From the NCBI RefSeq assembly GCF_021730395.1, contig NC_069371.1, positions 76,600,001 through 76,664,000 of the forward strand: a stretch of 64,000 bases of DNA, read 5' to 3'. The stretch comes from Mercenaria mercenaria. Its lineage: Eukaryota; Mollusca; Bivalvia; Venerida; Veneridae. The notes beneath the pieces are model-generated. The model was not told where the DNA came from and did not search any database. It saw only the letters and a list, made by a program, of their open reading frames with translations. Below, piece after piece: positions 50,070 through 60,326 of this stretch. Numbering within the stretch: position 1 is the stretch's first letter; each line of letters starts with the position of its first letter. The position numbers were made by a program, and so were the translations under genes.

Positions 50070-50325
50070 TTTTTTTTTTGTTGGGTTTAAAGTTGCACGG
50101 ACACAGTTATAGGTCATCTGGTAGAGGAAGACCTAAGGTGCCCCTCTGTGCATAACTTTATCATGGGGGGACACTTGCCTAGAACCTAAATTCCGTAAGC
50201 CAGTTGAATGGTTTCCTCGCATGAACAATTCAACATCCAAGAGCGAGGCTTGAACCCATAATGGTGAGGGGCAAGTGATTTGAAGTCAGCAACCTAAAAC
50301 AACTCGGCCATGGGGACCCCGTGCG
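50070..50325 (-). mobile_element. Full-length tRNA-derived SINE with 10-bp target duplication
   Basis: Read on the minus strand it starts GGGGTCCCCATGGCCGAG with an A box (TGGCCGAGTTG), a B box close to GGTTCAAGCCT, a central domain with ACCATTCAACTGGCTTACGG, and a tail ending CTTTAAACCCAACA plus poly-A. The target duplication is CTTGAAGTAG / CTTGAAGTGG (50060-50069 and 50326-50335). The central domain looks like that of the animal MetaSINE group; this label is from memory and unchecked. Confidence 0.85.
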
Positions 50326-50335
50326 CTTGAAGTGG

Positions 50336-51555
50336 GCCAATGATGACATTAAACACGAGCCAAGAGACAGTGAGGTACTGGCGGTATCCCCAGTATGGGT
50401 GAATCTGCCCCAGAAAAAAATCAAGGATGCATATTGTGCAATGTAACATATACTTGAGAACTAAATTAAACTACTATATGAACAGACACAAAAGTATATT
50501 TAAACAAATGCAGTAACTTTTGAAATATACCAGGTACAAGTTTTTGAGTGAAGCATCTACAAAAAACATCTCTTAAAAATTTTCTGTAAAAATACTAATA
50601 CATAAAATCATAATCTTGAAAAGAACTTAATACAGATACACTGGTACTTTCAAATAATATCTGGAAATGAACTAAAAATGCTACAAATGTGTAAACATTA
50701 AAACCTGAATAATTAATAATTGATAAATTCCCAACACATATATTAACAACAGTCTGAAAATCTTGATTATTTCATAAACATACACAAACCCTCTCATAGA
50801 AAAAACATTCAAGATAAAACTAACAACCTTCAATCAAAGGTCCAAGCTTGTCTTTCGATGCAAGAAAAAAATGACTGTCTAATTATTCTAAAGTGAGTAT
50901 TGCTAAGAACATAGAACACTGGTATAAGGCTATTTCTGGTGCATACATTCCCCCATCTCTACAAAATAGATCTCTGACAATAAATTCAACTTAAACAATC
51001 ACTTTTTTCTACAAACACTGCACAATTTTTTAAAAAAAGAGCTGCAGAAATGATTTAATGTAATATCCCTTTATTTGCGGCAGGAAATTACATGTCTTTA
51101 AAAACATACCACTATTCGGTGCCGTAACTCCTGTGGCCTGTTGAGTAATATTACTGTACTTTTGAGATATTTTTGCACGGTCCTATTTTGAATGATTAAA
51201 CACAGAAACAGTACAGTCAGTCAGGCTTAGCTAGTGTAATATTTGCAAATTAAACGTACAGTTGGAGTTTTATATCTCTCATATTCCCAGGGACCTAGTG
51301 TTTTTCTTTGAGACTGAAATTATATGCTGTGCATGTATGTTTTGCTGAATGTTTTGTCACAGCCTTAAATACATTTACATGTGAACACGACATATATAGA
51401 GAGTATTACACGAGTGTCTTTTCATATTGAATTTGTTAAGAGTTGAATATATAATAATAAAATGCGAGACTCTGCGAAGCATTTTATCGATTTTTTTCAT
51501 CAAGATTAACAAATTCAATATGGAAAGGTACAAACATATTATTCTTTTCATCACA
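50336..51555. other. Unique AT-rich DNA, nothing recognised
   Basis: No coding or RNA signal seen. Confidence 0.6.
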
Positions 51556-52280
51556 TGCTAGCTCATCAAAATTTCTTCTTTCTTTACCTATTATAGACCA
51601 AGTGAATTTGACCAACATCTCCTATACTAGTAACAACATCAACATAATTTTGGTTAAGTTTGATGCACTTTCTCTATATCTTTGTCACTTCTCAATTGAT
51701 CTGATTCAAACTTATAATAGCTGCTCAACATCATCACCTGCACAAATACATGAATTATGCCCCTTTTTTTACTTTTATTTTCAGGTTTGAGTTTGATGCA
51801 CTTTCACTCTGTTTCTTTTATAACTTAATGGATTTGATTCAAATTGTACATAGTTGTTACACATCATCACCCACATCATACGACACAAGGTCCATAACTG
51901 TGATGTCAGTTTTTCTTGAATTATGCCCCTTTTTTACATAGAAGTTTAGTTTTTGATAAATTTTCACTATAAATTATTTCAACAGGGATTTGATTACTTA
52001 TATTATACTTGCTGCACATTATTAGTCACAATATATGACACATGGTGCATAACTCTTGCAGAATTATTCCATGTGTTCCTTTTATAATAAATTAATGTAC
52101 CTCTATTTCTGTTATTATTACATTCATTTGACACAGACTCAAGCCATTGTCCAATATCGTCATCCACATTGGAGTCATTAACACTCAAGATATCTCTCCA
52201 GTTTCCTCTGATGTGCCGTTTCCCTATCCAGCATCAAAATAATCAAGTGTGCTGTCTCCTGTGACAGATCTTAATAGCTC
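51556..52280 (-). mobile_element. Diverged hairpin-ended element, about three core units
   Basis: Read on the minus strand it starts AAGATCTGTC-ACAG-GAGACAGCAC (52250-52275), matching the element at 63540. It continues with three core units of about 140-160 bp carrying AAAAAGGGGCATAATTC, and ends near 51556 in a decayed GAGCTAGCA end. It is older than the two plus-strand elements at 60 and 63.5 kb. Confidence 0.6.
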
Positions 52281-52289
52281 TGGCGGCCC

Positions 52290-52478
52290 TTAAAAGGGCC
52301 CAAGTAGATCTATATGAATGAACTGTAGAGATGGCCATGCCAAGGTGATACTGACCTGGTTTGGAGTACCGTAATTCTGACCAGTAGTTTCAGAGAAAAT
52401 GTTGTAGGACAATGGACAATGGACCATCCATCTATACCAATAGCTGGTCCTGAACAAAGTAAAGGTAAGCTAAAAATA
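52290..52478 (+). mobile_element. Likely right-end fragment of a GCTAAAAA-type element
   Basis: It ends in GGTCCTGAACAAAGTAAAGG followed by TAAGCTAAAAA, the terminal form seen in the hairpin-ended elements. The left part could not be traced. Confidence 0.35.
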
Positions 52479-52484
52479 ATATAT

Positions 52485-52692
52485 GAGCCACACCATGAGA
52501 TATCCAACATAATGCATTTGCGACCAGAATAGATCCAGACCAGCCTGCGCATCCGCGCAGTCTCGTCAGGATCAATGCTGTTTGCTTTCAAAGCCTATTG
52601 CAATTAAAGAAACCAATAGCAAACAGCATTGCTCCTGACTGGATCCATGCTGGTCGCTAATGCACTATGTTGGTTTTCTCATGGTGTGGCTC
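52485..52692 (+). mobile_element. Palindromic MITE, GAGCC family, copy 5 (deleted, diverged)
   Basis: The 208-bp copy has ATAT on the left and AAAT on the right, an imperfect target duplication. The second core is mostly deleted and the terminal repeats carry several substitutions. It lies 63 bp from copy 6. Confidence 0.85.
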
Positions 52693-52755
52693 AAATATAT
52701 TAACTGAACGTTATCAATCATGAGGTAATCATGTGTTTGCACTGGTTTTTAATTT

Positions 52756-52990
52756 GAGCCGTGTCATGGGAAAATCAACATAGTGGCTTTGCGACCAGCA
52801 TGGATCCAGACCAGCCTGCACATCCGCGCAGTCTGGTCAGGATCCATGCTGTTCGCTAACAGTTTCTCCAATTCCAATAGGCTTTAAAAGCGAACAGCAT
52901 GGAGCCTGACCAGACTGCGCAGATGCGCAGGCTGGTCTGGATCCATGCTGGTCGCAAAGCCATTATGTTGGTTTTCTCATGGCACGGCTC
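52756..52990 (+). mobile_element. Palindromic MITE, GAGCC family, copy 6
   Basis: The 235-bp copy has a perfect ATTT target duplication (52752-52755 and 52991-52994). Its linker between the two cores is inverted relative to copies 1-4, reading CTAACAGTTTCTCC rather than TTAGAGAAAC. The cores can therefore be joined in either sense. Confidence 0.9.
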
Positions 52991-53053
52991 ATTTGTACTG
53001 TGTTATTGCATTGTTTGTAACAATGCTGTAGCAACATGGCAGTTATCATGTCC

Positions 53054-53262
53054 TTAACCTTTAGCCTGCTGATGGCAAGTGATTTTACTTTTGTGACCGG
53101 TGCAGTCCAAGATGAGCCTATCCATACAGGCTCTTCTTGGTCTGTACTGTTCGTTGTTTAGTCAGTAAATTTTGAGTGAACACTCCTTCGAATAATAAAT
53201 GGTCTTGTCCAAATTGAATGAAGGACCAGTCCATTTTAGAAATTTAGCAGGGTAAAGGTTAA
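53054..53262 (-). mobile_element. TTAA-flanked MITE (CCCTTA family), variant core
   Basis: TTAA lies on both sides (53054-53057 and 53259-53262). The inverted ends are CCTTTAGCCTGCT and AGCAGGGTAAAGG. The core is more diverged than in other copies but keeps its palindromic form. It lies 63 bp after GAGCC copy 6. Confidence 0.82.
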
Positions 53263-53399
53263 GATGTCTGTCAAGTATAAACATATTCTCAACAATTTCT
53301 CAACATTTCACAAAGGTGGAGAATGAGTAAAGGTTTAATTTGTATGAATTTATTACAGTATGACTGTGATGAACAGCTGAACCTTATTTTGATCACTCT

Positions 53400-53522
53400 T
53401 GAGCCTGCTTCCTGGAAAAACCAAATTTGGGCATCATTTGATAACGTACAGTCGTGACCCCAGTGCAGCTGGAACACACAACTTCTGAGATGATAGGCTA
53501 ATATCTTAACCATGTGACCTCC
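53400..53522 (-). mobile_element. Decayed copy of the SINE at 24540
   Basis: The minus strand keeps ACATGGTTAAGATATTAG in the A-box region, ACTGGGGTCACGACTGTAC, and the tail segment TTTTTCCAGGAAGCAGGCTC. The B box has decayed. Confidence 0.6.
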
Positions 53523-53914
53523 ACTCCCTGCATATGTGTTTCTAGGCGCTCCTTACCGAACTCGCCCAATGGAAATAAACCTACCTACAAACTTTGCCTG
53601 TCCATTTCATTATATCCCATTATGTTAAGTATACAGGCTAAATTTTATCCAGAAATGTAAAATTAGTCACTGCAAAACAAAATGCAGTGGGAATATTAAG
53701 AAAAAAAATCAGAGTATAATTTTGAAAGCAACTGTATCAAAAAATTCTATTTAGCATTGTGTTCACATGTTTCAACTGTATGCAAATTATCTGTATGCAA
53801 ATTAATACACAACCGCTGTCATTATAACACTGGCCAGATAGTTTTAATAATACCTGGGAAAAAATAATATGTGTCTGCATGTATTGTACTGTAAAACTGG
53901 AAAGTTTCGAATAG

Positions 53915-53920
53915 TTTATT
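53915..53920 (-). terminator. Candidate poly(A) signal AATAAA for the RG-rich gene
   Basis: On the minus strand an AATAAA hexamer lies about 217 bases after the stop codon at 54137. The intervening 3' UTR is AT-rich and free of recognised repeats. AT-rich DNA gives such hexamers by chance, so this is only the best-placed candidate. Confidence 0.4.
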
Positions 53921-54136
53921 TTTTGAACACAAATCAGTCCTTTAGCCCCACACTTCAAAATGCCATTTTTGTTTTTTGCAGAAATAAAGATGTTTTAAAA
54001 AGTCATATATTTACTTTAAGCAATAGTAAAGATTTTGAAAGCAAAATTACAGAACAAAAAATAAACAAATATTACAAATAAATACAAAAAGATATGACCT
54101 GTGATTCTATGAAAAATTTCTTAAATTATTCAATGA

Positions 54137-55698
54137 CTAGTTATGAAAACCCCTATGGGCACCCCTGCCCATATTTGAGTCTCTTCCCCTCCCAGGCCGA
54201 TTGTCCCTTTGAAAATTCCCATAATGCTTTCCTGACCTTTGACTGTACCCCCTACCTCTACTAAATTCAGTATCATGATGGTCCCTCCTATATGAAAAAT
54301 CATCTTGAGAACCAGTCACATGTTTTTTCTTCTTGTGATCAACATGTGTCCAGTTCTCACCTGGTGACTGATTCTCATTGTTATTCGATTCATGCAAGCT
54401 GTCAGATTTGTTACGAGATATAGCCTGATCAGACTGCTCTGAAGTCACAACATTGTCATTTATAGTCATTTTAACCATTAAACTTGGGCAGGTTTTATTA
54501 TGATTATCATCGTCCGACTCTGGTTTCACATTGTCTGAATATTCCTTTTTAGGAATATTTTTATTATCACCTGTATTAAATCGGAAATGAGTATATTCTT
54601 TATCGTAAGTTTTATCAGGGGAGCTAACTGAACGTCTAACAGGCAATGTCGAACGATTAGTCTCCCTTTCAATTACATGTTCGCTACTAGCACCTTTACT
54701 TTCATTTTCATATCTATTTCTAAAATTTCTGTTTTCATGGTAATGACCTCTCTGATCTCTTCTTGGAAAACGACCTTGACCTCTACCTCTCTGGTAATTA
54801 TCGTTTCTTCTTTCATGATAATGTTCTTTATTATTATTCTTCTTTGATATGTCGCTTTTTACATTGCCCCTATTATCAGTGTTCCAACTCCCGCTTCTAT
54901 TCCTATTTTCGTATCCCCTATTATCATGGTCTCCATAGTGATATCTGTGACCCCTAAATCCACGACCTTGGCCTCTTGCACCAGCATCAGACCAACTTCT
55001 AGTCCTACTTCCATCATGTACAAATTTATATCCTCTATTTCTATTCTTTTCTCTTTCAGAAGAATTAAAACCTTTGTTTCCATGGTTACCAAGTTCATCT
55101 AAAGAAGCTTTACATTTTGTACAAACTGAAGCATATGTCTCTGTGGACTTAGCAACATGTTCACTGAAACCACTCTCAGTACTTTTTGATGATGATGAAT
55201 CTGTCAAAGAAAAAGTGACCTTTGACTTTTGGCCTCCAGTCAAGTCTGATGTTCCAATATTAGGATCTTGTTGTTCAACATTTTCTTCTGCATCGGGTAA
55301 AACAGCTAGTGGTGTATGACTAGAATGGGGTATCTGTCCTGGAGATAAATAACCTGAAGTTTGACCTTGTAACAGATGACCTTCACTTGCACTTGAATGA
55401 CCTCCCTGATACCATGGATACATGTGTTGCCCTGGTGACACCTGACCAGGAGACTGGTATGAATTCTTACTACCAATAGAAGCAGGAGAGGAAGGTGATT
55501 TTGTAATGGTTGCTGGTGACAACGGTTGCCCAGTCTGCACTGACTGACCCTGTTGCCATGATGATAGCTGCCCTGGATTCTGATGATTTAAGGGAGCATG
55601 TAGTGTCATGGTGGTACCAGGAACATGTCTAGGTTTAGGGTTGTCAAGAAATGATGGACGTCTTCCAGCAACAATACTGGCCCAAACATCTGGAGAAC
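54137..55698 (-). CDS. Last coding exon of an unrecognised Pro/Ser/Gly- and RG-rich protein
   Basis: This is the only long reading frame not made of repeat DNA: about 519 codons to a TAG. On the minus strand it is preceded by a pyrimidine-rich tract ending in AG at 55699-55700, so the exon starts at 55698 with two bases that finish a split codon (phase 1). The in-frame ATG at 55726 lies in the intron and is not taken as the start. The exon begins SPDVWASIVAGRRPSFL and then a Pro/Ser/Gln/Gly-rich stretch follows (about residues 40-140 counted from 55726). A lone CTKC lies at 202-205. RG/RGG clusters lie near 251-262, 313-320, 490-493 and 512-525, within Arg/Asn/Tyr/His-rich sequence. Low-complexity RG regions of this kind commonly bind RNA and drive ribonucleoprotein assembly; that role is inferred. 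No folded domain is visible and the family is not recognised. The N-terminal exons should lie at higher coordinates, probably partly beyond the window. Confidence 0.82.
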
Positions 55699-55722
55699 CT
55701 GAAACATAAACAGAAACCGTTA
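55699..55722 (-). promoter_or_regulatory. 3' splice site of the RG-rich last exon
   Basis: On the minus strand the sequence reads TTTCTGTTTATGTTTCAG directly before the exon. This is a standard pyrimidine tract plus AG acceptor. It sets the exon boundary and the phase-1 join. Confidence 0.75.
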
Positions 55723-56128
55723 TCAACTGACACTAACTACCACTATGTATGTATTGTTATCATGAAGTCTTGGAAGATTCCAAATCTGGGTCATGTGGGG
55801 TCAAAAACTAGGTCACTAGAAAGCTTTTATACACTCTAGAGGCTACTTTTTTGCTCCATTCTTCCCGAAAGAATACTTTCTGCTAGCAGATTAAAAATAA
55901 AAAATAAATTCATTAAAGTTAATTAAGCTTTAGACAGGCTGACAGACTTTTGTCAAGTAATGGACTTGTATCAATTCTCATGTTTGTTCACACTTTTATA
56001 TTCAGAAAGTACTTGAAAAAATTTTCTGTTAGATTTTCACTTCAGGCATTTTCAAAATTTGACTTTTTAAAACTGATTGCCTCAAATCATATTGTATTTG
56101 TAACGGCAACTGGAGAAGTGTAAGTTCC

Positions 56129-56408
56129 TTAACCCTTACCCTTCTAAATTTCTATAATGAACTTGTCCATCTTTCAATTTGGACAGTACCATTAGCTGTT
56201 AAAAGTAGTGCTTACCAAAAAGATACTGACTGAATGGCGATCAGTGCAGACCATGATCAGACTGCATGGATGTGCATGCTGATCTTGGTCTGCACTGGTC
56301 GCAAAGGCAGACTGAGTTGGGTTTAGTTGGGTTTTACGGCGAATTGACACAAAATGGTCATATATCGCACAGGCAGAATTACTTGCCGCCAGCAGGCTTA
56401 AGGGTTAA
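56129..56408 (+). mobile_element. TTAA-flanked MITE (CCCTTA family) carrying a nested 60-bp insert
   Basis: TTAA flanks lie at 56129-56132 and 56405-56408. The element is interrupted at 56311-56370 by about 60 foreign bases bounded by AGGCAG on both sides, so a short insert arrived later and duplicated its target. Confidence 0.82.
56311..56370. mobile_element. Nested 60-bp insert, likely a short SINE fragment
   Basis: The insert is flanked by AGGCAG (56305-56310 and 56371-56376). Its phrase GGGTTTTACGGCGAATTGAC resembles the tail region of the SINE at 50070-50325. The family assignment is tentative. Confidence 0.45.
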
Positions 56409-56994
56409 GTTATGATAACCTCAGTTTAGACTGAAAATCAATTAATTCTTGAGCTTGCGGCAGTTGTGAAACTTACCTAATGAATCACACAGTCTTTATC
56501 AAATGGAACTTTGAAAGAGGAAGATTTATTATCAAAACAGCATTTTAAAATATTTTTACCTTAAAGGGTGTAATAACATTTTTGTAAGACAATAAAACAT
56601 AAATTTTTAACAGGGATCAAGCTCCTTGTTTTCTTAACTAAATCTCTTACAGAATATATGAAAAGTGAACAAGAGCTGCTATAAGAAAGCAACATTCAAC
56701 TATTCAAGAACTTATTACTAAAAAGGTTAACTGAAAAAAAATGGAGCATAACTTTATACAAATGCAAAACAGAGTTATGGAACTTGTGCAGTGCATGTCA
56801 GATCATCACAATGAACAATTGTACGAAGTTCCAATTCATTCTCAAAAGCGGTTACCTAGATACCAGCCAGCTTACAAAAAAAAACTTAAAACAATCAGAA
56901 TGTTGATACAGATGCCGATGAATAAGTACGAGCAAAAGCTCCATTCTCAGAAAAATTCCAAATATCTGAGCTAAAAATGTGAAAAAATATTGTG

Positions 56995-57207
56995 TTAACC
57001 CTTATCATGCTGGACACGATTGATTCTGCCTTTGCGACCAGTGTAGATCATGATCAGCCTGCACATCTGTGCAGTCTGATCATGATCTGCACTGTTCGCC
57101 ATTTAGTCAGTATCTTTTTGGTAAGCACCCCTTTTAACAGTTAATGGTACTATCCAAATTTAAAGATAGACAAGTTCATTATAGAAATTTAGCAGGGTAA
57201 GGGTTAA
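56995..57207 (-). mobile_element. TTAA-flanked MITE (CCCTTA family), well preserved
   Basis: TTAA flanks lie at 56995-56998 and 57204-57207. The inverted ends CCCTTATCATGCTGG and AGCAGGGTAAGGG and a clean palindromic core (about 57034-57100) are all present. This is the best reference copy in the window. Confidence 0.88.
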
Positions 57208-58832
57208 TGTGATGAACAACCATTAAGTGTACCGTATTCAAATCATACTACATGAAACTTCATCATCATATTTCTATTATGCCTGTAATTCTTGCTCCGA
57301 TACAAGTATCCGGCATCACTCTGGAAAACAGTCGGGGTTTCTACAGAAATAGACTGAGGGCTTAATTAATCATGTCATCACATTTATATCCTTAGATATG
57401 TCAAATTACGTGAATAATTATCTCAGAACCTGGGTTTATCGTTGATCCCTCTCAGTATGTATCCACTCAAGTTGTTTCTGAGATTACGGGAGAAACTTTA
57501 AGGACCTTAGCTCCAGGATTCTATGCTATAAAACTTGAAATAAAAACATGGCTGCTGAATATTTCATACAATGTAAGGTAGAAGTTTACCACAGTTCATG
57601 TTTCTTCATGTCAAAATGTAACAAGCTTCATCATAAAAATCTGACTCTTTACATTGTCACCACTTTAAAGAGTACAACAAATAACTAAATGCTTTAAACT
57701 TTGCTTCTCTTAAATATCTGTATTATGTTTAAATGAAACTTTGAACTTTTGTATTTCTAGAATCCTCTAGGGTGTCTGTGGCTAAAAACTGAATTTGGTT
57801 CCTGAAATAGTGTGACATTTATTTCATGTTCACTATTATGGTCACTGTAAAAATACTGGAGTTCATTGCACTCTCACCAACCTCCCAAGTGGAAAAATGG
57901 CAGGTGCTTCTTCAAAATACAGCTCTCTGATTGGCAAGTTAGAAATCTTGATGCCATGATGTTAAAATTATAAATATATATTATCAATCACATTTTGACC
58001 ATACCAAAAAATAATAAGATAGTTATGAATCATAGACACTGACTGTTCATGTCTCCATTTCATACAAAGCTGTAACAATTGAGATGCAAATTATATTATT
58101 TCAACAGGTATCCAGACACCTTAACATGTACAGGGAACACTAATTCCACACTAATCTATGCAGGATGTATATTATAATATCTTGTACCAAACATAAAGTC
58201 TTCATTTTGGGAAACCCCTCGGTTTTAATCTGCCTGAATTAGTGAAGACATATTCAAGATGCTGGTTAGAGACTAACTTCTTGCCGTGTACAAGCTACTC
58301 CAGGGTACTGCCTACTTATTGCTAGACTTGATGGCTTTGTATTCTAAGTAGAAGCACTATAGGAGGATTACTGGAGATTTTCCGCAGTCTACACTTTATC
58401 TCTAGGTATCTTTGTATCGAAAGGTCGTGAAACAAATGAAACAATTGAAGGAAGGTCTGGGGTGTATCCGGAACAAAAACACAAAAAAATGGAAAATTGT
58501 TTTTTAATACTTTTTTGTAATAAAGAGTAAATTTGAGTTTAATGATGCATTTGTAATGCATGATCATCAACCGGCTAACAGCATGCATGCAACAGATTTA
58601 TGTAATTTAATTCCCTTCTGGATAAATTTATCTCAGGAAAAAAATGCTTTCTCGGTAACAATTTTGTCACTGAAATTTCATTTGTACGCTATTATTAGAA
58701 ACATGCAGTTAGATTAAAGCAAAAAAAAGTTGACAGTTAATTATCCATTAAACATAAAATGCAAGCATTTCTCAAATTTCTTATTGTCTGCAAAAAATAA
58801 AAGTTCTCTAATGTTTTCTGATGTAAGTTACT
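57208..58832. other. Probable intron DNA of the RG-rich gene
   Basis: It lies upstream of the last exon on the minus strand. No exon could be supported; weak open stretches occur near 57310-57370 and 58322-58588. Confidence 0.4.
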
Positions 58833-59062
58833 TTAAACCCTTACCCTGCTAAATGTCTATATTAAACTTGTCCATGATTCAATTTGGACAGGACCGGTAC
58901 TATATAATTGGCCATTAACTGTTGAAAGGGGTGCATACCAAAAAGATACTGACTGAATGGGGAACAGTGCAGGTCACGATCAGACTGCATAGATGCAGCC
59001 TGATCATGATCTGTACTGGTTGCAAAGGCAGAATCAATCGTGTCCAGCATGATAATGGTAAA
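58833..59062 (+). mobile_element. TTAA-flanked MITE (CCCTTA family), diverged
   Basis: The left end is TTAA then ACCCTTACCCTGCT; the right end has decayed (CATGATAATGG). It has a small extra segment (ACCGGTACTATATAATTGGC) near the left end and a shortened core. Confidence 0.75.
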
Positions 59063-59321
59063 AACCTCTCGTAAAGAAACAAAAATTGGAGGTATTCTGT
59101 GAATGCCTTTGGTGAATCTGTCACAGGAAATTTAGCCCTGCCAAAAGGTTCAAACTCTCATACGCCAGGACATGATGCCTTAATCTCTCACCATCCTCTT
59201 GTGCTGTACAAACTATCTTTTAATTGTTAAGCAAGTGTGTAATAGAAGTTTGAATAGGCAGAACTGTGTAACAGACCAATAGCTCGAAGTCCACAAGACC
59301 AATCATTTCAATGATCAATGG

Positions 59322-59646
59322 CATATTCAGAGGGGGTGCAATGCGTGCGAATGCACCCTCATTGTTTGCAAAGTCTGCAAACTTTTTTCCATTAACATAC
59401 TTTTTATGCTATTTCTATGTTTTCTTTATTTTTTTCAGCTCGCTTCACACACAAACGTGAGTCATCATAATTATATGAATAGTTTGCATGACCAATGATA
59501 TTTAAACTGCGGTAAAAGTCTGAAAATCAGGTGCAACCCACACCTGCAGAGAGAGAACCCCACTCTGGCACCTACTTCCCCACCCCCACATGCCCATTCA
59601 CGGTTCATTATTCACACCCCCTTCCAGAAAATCCTGGCTATGATGC
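59322..59646. mobile_element. Likely short non-autonomous DNA element
   Basis: The left end has TATTCAGAGGGGGTGCAATG and the right end CACCCCCTTCCAGAAAATCC, inverted over the GGGGGTG segment. The right-end sequence resembles hAT-type MITE ends. It abuts the open frame at 59647-59889. Confidence 0.45.
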
Positions 59647-59889
59647 TGCACAGAATCTGTATTGTATAAGGAACGACCCTCCCCTCATCCAAATCCAGTA
59701 GGATCACAGAGGGCTTAGACCCCAATCTGACATGAAGTTGAACAAATCTTACAGTCTGAAAAAAGGTCATTACTCTACTGCTGATACCCTTTACTGACAG
59801 AGACACTTCATTGCCTGCTGACACTGCTCCTATATGATATATGGCAGATTCTTTGAAGAGAACAGCTTTTTTAAATAGACATGATTTTT
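59647..59889 (-). CDS. Possible orphan exon, about 80 open codons
   Basis: On the minus strand a frame stays open for about 80 codons with a protein-like composition. It includes GAVSAGNEVSLSVKG, SSRVMTFFQ and PSVILLDLDEGRVVPYTIQ. It lies in the presumed intron region upstream of the RG-rich exon. A GTAAGA that could act as a donor lies inside it, and its downstream edge abuts a short transposable-element-like sequence. No family was recognised. It may be an exon, an exon remnant or a chance frame. Confidence 0.2.
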
Positions 59890-60326
59890 CAATTTAGAGC
59901 TACGAAGCATAATTAAACCTCAAACATGAGACAAAGAAACATGTCAAAATTGATCCATTTCAGGATGCTATACAGCTGTATAATGACACTTAAGTATGTA
60001 ACTTTATCTAAACAACAACTCAGGGGAGTTCAAACTTGTCTGAAGAAAGCATTAGTATTATTTTTAATGCAATTCCCCTAAGTATAGTCCTAAACTTCTT
60101 TCAAAACTCAACCTCAATTTTTAAAAAAAACTTTTTTGGAACAATAATAATTGAGTCAGTACTTATTTTTAGATCATTAGGGAGTACTTTGTACAGGGTT
60201 TTCCTTCAAACTTATGGCAGGCATAAGTGACATTTAAGAAGGTGAAAATAGGTTGGGAAAATGGGACTTGACTACTCAGTTTTTAACAATGTTTCTAAAT
60301 GGTTGCGATCTTAGTTACTTAGAAAA

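Noticed and set aside
57310-57370. Short minus-strand exon-like stretch after TTTCTGTAG
   Set aside because: The acceptor is plausible but no GT donor follows, and the open stretch is too short to judge.
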